From Actinomycetes bacterium (lineage in GTDB: Bacteria > Actinomycetota > Actinomycetes > Mycobacteriales > Mycobacteriaceae), in NCBI GenBank assembly GCA_022601275.1, contig JAHZIT010000017.1:1-44580 (forward strand): DNA of 44,580 nt. The letters run 5' to 3'. The translations under genes and the position numbers were made by a program. This document shows, in pieces, positions 25,514-32,167 of the stretch. The notes beneath the pieces were generated by a model. It was not told the origin of the DNA. It saw only the letters and a program-made list of their open reading frames with translations, and searched no databases. Numbering within the stretch: position 1 is the first letter of the stretch; each line of letters begins with the position of its first letter.

Positions 25514-25970
25514 CGCCACCGATGGCGCGCAGGTCCAATCAGCGGTCCGTGGAATGTGGTCGGCGCTCTCAGGCCGTGACTGGGCGGCGCTGAAGACCTA
25601 CCTTTCTGAGGATTGCCTGTATCTGGACATGCCGGTGGGGCCTGCCGCGGCGGCCCGCGGACCCGACGACATTGTCAAACGTCTCAAGATCGGATTGGAA
25701 CCGCTGGCCTCCTATCAGAACTCTGACGGCCTGATGGTTAGCAGCGGCGCCGACGTCATGTATGAGCATGAAGAAGAATGGCATTGGGAGACAGGAGAAT
25801 CCGCGGTTCTCCAGTTCGTCACCGTGCACCGTGTCGAGAACGGCAAAATCACTTTGTGGAAGGACTACTGGGACATGGCTGCGCTGGTCAACCATGCGCC
25901 ACCGACGTGGCTGGCGGACTTCGCCAATGCGGACATGTCCTGGGTGTTCGATGCGACCGGGCTGGTATGA
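25503..25970 (+). CDS. NTF2-fold (SnoaL/limonene-epoxide-hydrolase-like) protein
   Basis: A 155-residue cone-shaped alpha+beta-barrel protein: MWSALSGRDWAALKTYLSEDCLYLDMPVG is the typical first helices and strand, followed by EEWHWETGES and FVTVHRVENGKITLWKDYWD, the last resembling the closing sheet of SnoaL-like and epoxide-hydrolase members, with Arg and Asp residues in plausible pocket positions. Whether it is an enzyme or a ligand-binding protein is undecided. The ATG at 25503 lies inside the amidohydrolase gene (11-nt overlap), so it is translated from the same mRNA and probably works on the same compound. It converges with the amidohydrolase-2 gene. Confidence 0.82.
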   Translation: MSVDATDGAQVQSAVRGMWSALSGRDWAALKTYLSEDCLYLDMPVGPAAAARGPDDIVKRLKIGLEPLASYQNSDGLMVSSGADVMYEHEEEWHWETGESAVLQFVTVHRVENGKITLWKDYWDMAALVNHAPPTWLADFANADMSWVFDATGLV

Positions 25971-26014
25971 AGTCGGGCACATCAGCGTTGCCCCATCCAC
26001 CACGCCATAGGCTT

Positions 26015-27121
26015 CTAGCCCAGTTGGTAGACGCGGCGGGCATTTCCGTGTGCGATCAGGTCGACGACCCGGGCGGCGTCCGCGTGGCTCCACTCGTCGG
26101 CTTCGAGGAAGCGCTGCAGCGTCGCGGCGATGCCGGCGCGCCATAGTTGCGCGCCTAGATAGTGCAGTTCGGCCGGGCCGAAGCCGTCTGAGGAGTACAG
26201 GATCTTGCGGAACGGGGCCATCTCGAGCAACCGCGCGATGAACGCGCCCGCCCGCGCACCCAGATAATTGATGGCCAGGCCGCCGTCGAGGTAGACATTG
26301 TTAAATGCCTGAGCCAGATAACCCGCCTCCCGTTCGTAGGGATAGCAGTGCAGCATGATGACCGGTGTGTCACCGCTGACCCGCAGAAAATCGAGCAGGT
26401 GCATGGGATTGGCGGCGTGCAGGTCGCAATCCCTATCGCCGAACCCGACATGGAACTGCAGTGGCTTTCCCAACCGCAGAGCCCTGTGCAGGCCGAAGCG
26501 CAGCAATACCCGATCGGTCAGGTGGGTTCCGCCGTCCTCACGCCAACGGGTGGCGGCGGCGGTGACCTCGCCGGGCGAGGGATCGGAGAGGTCGCCGATG
26601 AAGCCGCCGCGGTAGGCCAGGATCGATTTGGTCGCCACCGCCTTGCGGGTTCGCCGCCACAGGATGTCGTCGAACGCCGAAGCATAGTCACCTGGAGCGG
26701 CCGCGGCCTGTTCGGCGACCGACTCCAGCCGGACGACTTCCCGTACCTCGCCGACCGCGAGGCCGGCCATGGCATCGAGATCGGCTACCCCGTGGGCGAA
26801 TCCGGTGTCGACCAGCCAATCGGACACTCGCGCGGCGGACAGAAACAACGTGGCGAGCTCAGGCTCGGGGACTTGGCTGCGGCGCCTCCAGTAAGCGTCG
26901 GCGTCGGCGTGCGGGGTCAGGCCGAGAAGCGGGGCGCAGCGGGCCCTGACCGCGAAGCCGAGCTGAGTATCGAAGGCCGAGTCGAACGGTGCGAGCGGCT
27001 CGGTGTTGGCCTCATTGAGCGCGTTTTCAAAGCGATTGCGATCACCTTGGCTAAGCCAACAACCGTGCGCGTGGTGATCGACCAGTCGCACCGCCTCGAC
27101 ATGCTCGCGCAGCGCCGTCAC
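26015..27121 (-). CDS. Amidohydrolase (amidohydrolase-2, FluG N-domain-like), Rv1879-like
   Basis: A 368-residue TIM-barrel hydrolase. Metal-site landmarks are VDHHAHG (residues about 14-20), LQFHVGFGDRD, MLHCYPYERE and YSSDGFG, the last giving the catalytic Asp. It resembles the N-terminal half of fungal FluG and plant NodGS, whose C-terminal half is a glutamine-synthetase-like domain; here that partner is the adjacent glnA3. The GTG start at 27121 follows the glnA3 TGA directly (TGAGTG), so translation is coupled. A likely role is hydrolysis of the gamma-glutamylated product made by GlnA3; this is inference. The residues match Rv1879 as I recall its place next to glnA3 in M. tuberculosis. 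Confidence 0.88.
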   Translation of the reverse strand: MTALREHVEAVRLVDHHAHGCWLSQGDRNRFENALNEANTEPLAPFDSAFDTQLGFAVRARCAPLLGLTPHADADAYWRRRSQVPEPELATLFLSAARVSDWLVDTGFAHGVADLDAMAGLAVGEVREVVRLESVAEQAAAAPGDYASAFDDILWRRTRKAVATKSILAYRGGFIGDLSDPSPGEVTAAATRWREDGGTHLTDRVLLRFGLHRALRLGKPLQFHVGFGDRDCDLHAANPMHLLDFLRVSGDTPVIMLHCYPYEREAGYLAQAFNNVYLDGGLAINYLGARAGAFIARLLEMAPFRKILYSSDGFGPAELHYLGAQLWRAGIAATLQRFLEADEWSHADAARVVDLIAHGNARRVYQLG

Positions 27122-28483
27122 TCATACGCTCCAGGCGAGGCGGAACTTCTCGGCGAGGTCTTCAGGCCCCAGTTCGGCATAATTGTCGTGCTCGTGGCGC
27201 CGTACCGCGACGACCGCGTCCACCACGTCGTCCCCGAGAATGCCGCGCAGTAGCGCGGATCGGTCCAGAGCGTCGATCGCCTCGGGTTGTTCAGGGGGCA
27301 GTAGGCAGATGCCGGCTTCGTCTCGCTGGATCTCGCTCAGCGTGGATGGATCGACGGCGACCTCCTTGGGTAGCTCAAGCGCGCGGTCGATGCCGTCGAG
27401 CGCCAGACCCAGGATTGCCGCTGACGCGAGATAAGGGTTGGCGGAGGGGTCGATGACCTTGATTTCAACGTTGCCGCCGTGCGGGTTGGCCGGTCCCCCG
27501 GGTAGAAATCGTACCGCTGCCTCGCGGTTCTCGATGCCCCAGCAGGTGTAGGCACCCGACCAGTGGCCGGGCTGCATACGCAATCCCGACAGGATCGAGC
27601 CGCACAGCACACCTTGAGCTTGGCCCAGCCCGGCCAGAGTTCCCGCGACCGCAGACGCACCCTCTGCCGTCATCCCCCCGGGGCCGGTACCGCCGGCGAA
27701 CAGTGCGGATCCTGCACGCATCAGCGAAAAATGTTGATGGGCGCCAGATCCGACGCTTCCGGAGAAGGGCACCGGCGACAGACTGACCCGCATCCCGTAC
27801 CGTCTGGCCACTCTGCCGACAATGATGCGCAGCAGGATCAGCTGGTCGGCTGCGGCCACGGGCTCCCGAGGAGCCAGCGAGATCTCGAACTGATTGGCGC
27901 CGTACTCGGGATGGAACTGTTCGATGGCCACGCCGGAGGCGGCAGCGGCGTCGGTGACATCCCGGACGAATCCCTCGTGCTCGAGCACACCCGCCAGGCC
28001 GTATTGCGCCCACAGATGCGAAGGCAGGGGCTCGCCGCCGGGACCCACGAGCACAAACTCCATTTCGTGGCCGACGAGCGCCTCGATGCCGCGGTCCGAT
28101 AACCGTGCCTCTATCCGGCTGAGCGCCCCGCGGCAACAGCGTGGATCTGGCGATCCGTCCTGATGGAAGAAAGAGCCTGGAGCCCAAGCTAATCCGTCAC
28201 CGAGGATCCGCAACTCTCCCAGGTCGATGCGGACGCGCTCGTCCCCCACCACCCCGGTCGACTCGCCGAAAACGATGCCGGTCTGATCGATGGCGAACAC
28301 ATGCCAGACCGGACTGGCGCCCAGCCCGGGATCGGCGAACGCGCCCAGTCGTCGCAGCGGAATGGTCTTGGCGTGGGTGAGCCCCGCGGGGTTGACCACG
28401 GTACCGATCAGGGTGCTCACACCCTCTGCCTCCAGCTGGGCGATGGCTTTGGCGACGAGCGGGTTGGCGACCATGTCAGCCAT
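27122..28483 (-). CDS. glnA3: GlnA3, glutamine synthetase-like gamma-glutamylpolyamine synthetase
   Basis: A 453-residue type I glutamine-synthetase-fold enzyme. The beta-grasp N-domain is residues 1 to about 110. The catalytic domain shows GHEMEFVL (metal Glu pair), YGANQFEISL, GSGAHQHFSL (ATP/metal) and GNVEIKVIDPSANPYLA. The usual Tyr-397 adenylylation region of GlnA is not preserved, as expected for GlnA3. Family members in Streptomyces and Mycobacterium ligate glutamate to polyamines such as spermine and putrescine, giving nitrogen use and detoxification. The ATG at 28483 is chosen; an in-frame ATG two codons later is possible and no strong ribosome-binding site is seen. It forms a coupled pair with the downstream amidohydrolase. 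Agmatinase nearby could supply putrescine. Confidence 0.92.
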   Translation of the reverse strand: MADMVANPLVAKAIAQLEAEGVSTLIGTVVNPAGLTHAKTIPLRRLGAFADPGLGASPVWHVFAIDQTGIVFGESTGVVGDERVRIDLGELRILGDGLAWAPGSFFHQDGSPDPRCCRGALSRIEARLSDRGIEALVGHEMEFVLVGPGGEPLPSHLWAQYGLAGVLEHEGFVRDVTDAAAASGVAIEQFHPEYGANQFEISLAPREPVAAADQLILLRIIVGRVARRYGMRVSLSPVPFSGSVGSGAHQHFSLMRAGSALFAGGTGPGGMTAEGASAVAGTLAGLGQAQGVLCGSILSGLRMQPGHWSGAYTCWGIENREAAVRFLPGGPANPHGGNVEIKVIDPSANPYLASAAILGLALDGIDRALELPKEVAVDPSTLSEIQRDEAGICLLPPEQPEAIDALDRSALLRGILGDDVVDAVVAVRRHEHDNYAELGPEDLAEKFRLAWSV

Positions 28484-28516
28484 GGATACCAGTCACGGTG
28501 TCGCGGCGCCAGATGC

Positions 28517-28999
28517 TCAGAGCGTGATCTTGCAGCGTTGGCCGATGTCGAGGGTCCGCAGCATGCGGCCCATCCCCACCCACATCGCACACGAGATCGC
28601 CAAATCGCTCATCAACTCGTCGTCGAAATGTGCCTTGGCACGGCCCCAGAAGATTTCGTCATCCCGCAGTCCGGTGTGGTCGGTGGCGAATCGATAGGCG
28701 AACTCCATGGCAATCCGCTCGGCGTCGCTGTAGCCGGGCCAGGTTTGCCACTGTCCAGCGTGGTCGTAGAACTCCTCATCGATGCCGTGGGCCTCAGCCT
28801 CGGAATCCCGGGTGTTCTGGCACACCACGCACTCGTTGGCGTGGGCGATCACGATGCGGGCGGCCTCGCGGACCCGCATCGGCAGCCTGCCCTTGGTGTA
28901 CACAGCCTTGCTGAAGCCGGCCATTGCCGCGCCCAGCTCGGGTGATCTCACCGCGAAACCCGAGACGTCGTCGTCGGCGAAGTCCCCGATTCGGCTCAT
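28517..28999 (-). CDS. Carboxymuconolactone decarboxylase/AhpD-like protein
   Basis: A 160-residue all-alpha CMD-domain protein. The region PMRVREAARIVIAHANECVVCQNTRDSEAEA carries the CxxC pair and following His-type helix usual for AhpD-like peroxidases; here ECVVCQ is present. A second helical part reads DAERIAMEFAYRFATDH. It may act as a thiol-dependent peroxidase or disulfide reductase; a decarboxylase activity is not implied. The ATG at 28999 lies 6 nt after a TACCAT -10 box (29011-29006), which fits a leaderless start. It sits between glnA3 (33 bp downstream) and bfrA (67 bp upstream) on the same strand; a redox link to iron storage is plausible but unproven. Confidence 0.88.
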   Translation of the reverse strand: MSRIGDFADDDVSGFAVRSPELGAAMAGFSKAVYTKGRLPMRVREAARIVIAHANECVVCQNTRDSEAEAHGIDEEFYDHAGQWQTWPGYSDAERIAMEFAYRFATDHTGLRDDEIFWGRAKAHFDDELMSDLAISCAMWVGMGRMLRTLDIGQRCKITL

Positions 29000-29066
29000 G
29001 ACCGAATGGTACGGGGCCTTTCGCGTCGAGCGGGCTCGCCTGCCTGCCGGGGTGTCTTCGGAACCG

Positions 29067-29546
29067 TCACGCAGGCGGGCGGGCCACGCACTGGGCCAAG
29101 TAGAGCTCATCGCCGAGTTTGCCCATCAGGTCAAGCTGGGTCTCGAGATAATCGATATGCATTTCTTCGTCGGCAAGGATCTTCTCGAACAGTTGCGCCG
29201 ACGTTGCGTCGCCCTTCTCGCGGCACAAGATGATTCCCGGCCTGAGGCGTTCGACCACCTCGTATTCGATTGCCAGGTCGGCCTCGAATTGTTCGCGCAG
29301 CGTCTGCCCGACCCGCAGGGAGAACAGCCGCTGATAGTTGGGCAGACCGTCCAGAAGGAGGATGCGATCGGTGATCTCCTCGGCGTGCACCATTTCTTCG
29401 AGCGATTCTTTGCGGGTGTGCGCCGCCAATTCGGTGAAGCCCCAACTGTCCTGCATCTTGGAATGCAGGAAGTACTGATTGATCGCCGTGAGTTCGCTCG
29501 TCAGTTGCTCGTTGAGCAGCTTCAGAACCTCGGGATCGCCTTGCAT
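29067..29546 (-). CDS. bfrA: Bacterioferritin BfrA
   Basis: A 159-residue heme-containing ferritin that stores iron in 24-mer shells. All expected residues are in place: ferroxidase ligands Glu18, Glu51, His54, Glu94, Glu127 and His130, Tyr25, and the heme ligand Met52. The start follows GAGGAG 5 nt upstream of the ATG at 29546. The length matches the family. It is divergent from the unknown 210-residue gene and bfd; an IdeR-like box lies in the 269-bp spacer, about 219 bp upstream of bfrA and much nearer the divergent gene. In M. tuberculosis bfrA is known to be induced by IdeR with iron, so regulation by iron is expected here. Confidence 0.97.
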   Translation of the reverse strand: MQGDPEVLKLLNEQLTSELTAINQYFLHSKMQDSWGFTELAAHTRKESLEEMVHAEEITDRILLLDGLPNYQRLFSLRVGQTLREQFEADLAIEYEVVERLRPGIILCREKGDATSAQLFEKILADEEMHIDYLETQLDLMGKLGDELYLAQCVARPPA

Positions 29547-29764
29547 GATCGCTCCTCAACGCCTTGATGACTGGTCGCGTGCGTGCGCCGCGCGGACTGT
29601 GTGCGGGCACTTCCAATCTAGTGCACGACCGTGGGCGACTGCGCACCCTATTCACTACAGACGGCGTGTTCCTCCACTGCGGGCGGTGTGTTCCCGGAGT
29701 GTGGTCAGGCGGCCTGGGCCACCGGCGCCCTCACGCCCCGCCCGTATGGACCGCTCAGCTCAAG

Positions 29765-29783
29765 TAAGGTTAGACTCTGCTAA
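29765..29783 (+). promoter_or_regulatory. IdeR (iron box)-like operator in the bfrA/bfd divergent region
   Basis: Matches 15 of 19 positions of the consensus TWAGGTTAGSCTWACCTWA, with the left nine all matching. A TAGACT -10-like hexamer (29771-29776) lies inside, 40 bp before the ATG at 29816. The extended sequence also forms an imperfect palindrome, AAGTA..GTTAG / CTAAC..TACTT. Confidence 0.65.
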
Positions 29784-29815
29784 CTACTTGGCGCCGCAGG
29801 CGGAAAGGGTAACCA

Positions 29816-30448
29816 ATGGGTGAGCATGATGTGCGCTCATACATTCTTGCCTGCGATTTCCGTGTCGATGATGTCGGCCGGATGTGGACATGGCTCAAGA
29901 AACATCGGGACGGTCTGTCATCGATCGGGGCCCATCACGTTGTCCTCTACGAATCGATCTGGGAACCGCGCAGGGTGTTGGTCACGATCGGAATTCGACA
30001 TTCCCGGTCAATCCGGGATGTCTTGCGGTCACCGGCGATTTTCGAGTGGTTCGACATCTCCGGCGCTGACGATATTCCGCCGATCTTCGGCGGCGAAGTC
30101 GTCGAGAAGATCGATCTCGACCCGCCCAGTGCCGAGGAACATATCGGACGGGTCGTGATAGGAGTCATGTCCTCGGTCGGCGACGTACCCGCTTTGATGC
30201 TCAACATTCACGACGGGATCGAGCGTTTCAAGCAAAGCGGCATTCGCAAGATATGGGTGTACCGAGCACTGGATGACGGTCACGAGGTGTTGATCCTGCA
30301 GGAAATCGGGGACGAGGTCACCGCGCGACAGTGGATCCAGAGCCCCGATGCGGCCGCGGAATGGATGGGCAACGCAGGCTCGGGGGCCTACCCCACCCGG
30401 TTCGTCGGCAGATTCGCCCACGTCATGAGCATCGGCGAGCAGGGTTAG
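29816..30448 (+). CDS. Conserved protein of unknown function (210 aa), Rv1874-like, in bfd operon
   Basis: A soluble 210-residue protein beginning MGEHDVRSYILACDFRV with two similar halves. Each has a helix-strand pattern (RMWTWLKKHRDGLSSIGAHHVVLYES in the first; FKQSGIRKIWVYRALDDGHEVLILQE in the second), suggesting a duplicated ferredoxin-like/dimeric alpha-beta barrel domain. No signal peptide, Cys cluster or catalytic motif is visible. AAAGGG lies 6 nt before the ATG. It is followed 10 nt later by bfd, so the two are one transcript, and an IdeR-like box overlaps its probable promoter. By position it may correspond to Rv1874. A role in iron or heme release with Bfd is inference; other family annotations are possible. 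Confidence 0.75.
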   Translation: MGEHDVRSYILACDFRVDDVGRMWTWLKKHRDGLSSIGAHHVVLYESIWEPRRVLVTIGIRHSRSIRDVLRSPAIFEWFDISGADDIPPIFGGEVVEKIDLDPPSAEEHIGRVVIGVMSSVGDVPALMLNIHDGIERFKQSGIRKIWVYRALDDGHEVLILQEIGDEVTARQWIQSPDAAAEWMGNAGSGAYPTRFVGRFAHVMSIGEQG

Positions 30449-30458
30449 CGGGCGCGGT

Positions 30459-30656
30459 ATGTTTGTCTGCCTCTGTACCGGAACCACGACCCACGTGGTC
30501 AACGAAGTCGTGGCCAACGGCGCACGAACGTCCAGGGAGATCGCCGAGGCCTGTGGTGCCGGAGCCGACTGCGGCCGCTGCCGGCGCACCCTGCGGGCAA
30601 TCATCGCGGCGCATCCCGGAGCCGCTGAGAGCAAGCCCAAAAGCATCAGCCGCTGA
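30459..30656 (+). CDS. bfd: Bacterioferritin-associated ferredoxin Bfd
   Basis: A 65-residue [2Fe-2S] protein. Cysteines at 4, 6, 38 and 41 (CLC, then CGRC) match the ligand positions of E. coli Bfd, within the BFD fold (EVVANGARTSREIAEACGAG). In other bacteria Bfd donates electrons to bacterioferritin to release stored iron as Fe2+. It lies 10 nt after the unknown 210-residue gene in one operon and is divergent from bfrA, so the region pairs storage and mobilisation genes. No strong Shine-Dalgarno is seen; translation may be coupled to the upstream gene. The stop is 4 nt before the convergent enoyl-CoA hydratase stop. Confidence 0.92.
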   Translation: MFVCLCTGTTTHVVNEVVANGARTSREIAEACGAGADCGRCRRTLRAIIAAHPGAAESKPKSISR

Positions 30657-30660
30657 CGGC

Positions 30661-31419
30661 TCAGGCCTTGTGCTGACCGGTGAAATCCGCGAGCGCGGCC
30701 GCGTTGGCAGCGCCCCCGAGTAATTCGAGGAAGTGCGCGTTCTCGCGTTCGGTGGCCTCGCTGATGCCGGCGCGGTACGGGGCGACCATCGTCTGTTTGA
30801 CGGCTACCAGGCTCGGGATCGAGCGGGACGCAAGGATCTCGGCATGCTTGCGCGCCTCAGGCAGCAGCTCGTCGGGCTCGCACACCTTCCAGGCGATGCC
30901 CATCCGGTGAGCCTCCGCCGCGTCGATCCACTCCGCGGACAGCAGCAGCCACGCCGCGTTCTGCCTGCCGATCAGCTTCGGGAGCAGGTACGACGAGGCT
31001 GCTTCGGGCGCTACGCCGAGGCTGGTGAACGGGCATTTCAGCCTGGCGGTGGAGGACATAAAGACCAGGTCGGCGTAGCCCAGGATCGTCGTGCCGATGC
31101 CCAGACCCACCCCGTTGACCGCGCAGATCAGCGGCTTCGTCAGGTCTGTCAACGCGCTGATCATCGTCGAGAAGTGACTGCCCGCGATGCTCAGCGAGGA
31201 ATCGGCGATGCGCGCCTGCATCTCCTTGAGGTCGTTGCCCGCGCTGAACGCTCGCCCCGCGCCGGTGAGTAGCACCACCGCGACGTCGGGATCGTCGGCG
31301 GCATCCCGAAGTGCTTCCGCGGTGGCGTGATACAGCTCCTCGTTGAAAGCGTTGAGGGCCTCGGGCCTGTCCAGAACCAGGGTGCGGACCCGTTTGTCGT
31401 CGCTGATACGCACTGTCAC
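30661..31419 (-). CDS. Enoyl-CoA hydratase/isomerase (crotonase family)
   Basis: A 252-residue crotonase-fold enzyme: RTLVLDRPEALNAFN, GAGRAFSAGNDLKEM (first oxyanion-hole loop), CAVNGVGLGIGTTILG (second oxyanion loop) and CPFTSLGVAPEAASS. The first catalytic Glu position is not clearly kept (GIGTTILGYAD), so it may be an isomerase-like or non-hydratase member. The start is the GTG at 31419, which overlaps the TGA of the upstream EthD-like gene (GTGA), a sign of translational coupling; an open frame continues far upstream but is a shadow. Acyl-CoA substrate unknown. The gene lies beside lipid genes but no beta-oxidation operon is apparent. Confidence 0.87.
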   Translation of the reverse strand: MTVRISDDKRVRTLVLDRPEALNAFNEELYHATAEALRDAADDPDVAVVLLTGAGRAFSAGNDLKEMQARIADSSLSIAGSHFSTMISALTDLTKPLICAVNGVGLGIGTTILGYADLVFMSSTARLKCPFTSLGVAPEAASSYLLPKLIGRQNAAWLLLSAEWIDAAEAHRMGIAWKVCEPDELLPEARKHAEILASRSIPSLVAVKQTMVAPYRAGISEATERENAHFLELLGGAANAAALADFTGQHKA

Positions 31420-32135
31420 GGCTGCAGCGTAGCGGTCGAGGCGAAGGGGGTGCGCAGCACGTAGCGGCTCGTCGGAACCGTATCGAGGTCGCGGTTGTCG
31501 ACGAACCTCGAGGTGCTGGCCACCATGCGTTCCATGCGTTCCTGGAGATCGGTGTCGTCGCAGGCACCGAAGAAGGCGCGCAGATCCGAGCCGGCCTCGA
31601 TGGGAAAGAGTTCTTCGACAATCGCCGAGATCGGCGGAGATTCCTCGGTGAGCGCGCGTACCACGGCGTTCTGGGTGTAACCGAAGGTCGCCTGGGTCTC
31701 GATTGCGACTTTTGTGTGGTCGTTGTGCCAGCGCGCCAGCCAGGTAGCCTGGTCCAGCTCGGCCGGCCGCCGCAGCAGCGCCACGTTCGCGAAGCCCGGG
31801 GTTCGCCGGCCGGGTTCGGTGTGCGGGGGTGTCAGCGGCACCGACTCGGTCACCAGATATGCCGCGAGCTGCTCGCAAACCTCGCTCAACAGCGCAATCG
31901 CCATGCGGGTCTGGTCCCCGTAACACTGGTCGGTCCACATGCTGACGAAGGCAGTCACCGGCGGATTCAGAGTGGTCAGGGTCATCAGTGAATCGCTGAC
32001 CGCCGCGTCGCGGACGTTGATCGCTACGCCCGGCGCGCCGGTGTCGAGGAGCTTTTGGGCGACCCCGGTGCGCAAACGCGTGCACCATCCCTCGTCGCCG
32101 GGAGTTCCCCGAAGGATGATGATGACTTTCTCCAC
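31416..32135 (-). CDS. EthD-domain-like protein (dimeric alpha/beta barrel)
   Basis: A 239-residue protein with two related halves: MEKVIIILRGTPGDEG and LARWHNDHTKVAIETQATFGYTQN resemble EthD/ABM-type ferredoxin-like domains, with the W..DH..VA pattern typical of EthD proteins. Role is unknown: some EthD proteins help P450 systems, others are anthrone-oxygenase-like. The GTG at 32135 sits 6 nt after a TAGGTT -10 box (32147-32142), fitting leaderless initiation. The stop codon overlaps the enoyl-CoA hydratase start by 3 nt, so both are made from the same mRNA and likely act in one pathway. It diverges from the FUSC gene by only 32 bp. Confidence 0.78.
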   Translation of the reverse strand: MEKVIIILRGTPGDEGWCTRLRTGVAQKLLDTGAPGVAINVRDAAVSDSLMTLTTLNPPVTAFVSMWTDQCYGDQTRMAIALLSEVCEQLAAYLVTESVPLTPPHTEPGRRTPGFANVALLRRPAELDQATWLARWHNDHTKVAIETQATFGYTQNAVVRALTEESPPISAIVEELFPIEAGSDLRAFFGACDDTDLQERMERMVASTSRFVDNRDLDTVPTSRYVLRTPFASTATLQP

Positions 32136-32167
32136 TAGTCGAACCTATCCGGGGCCAGAATGTAGGG

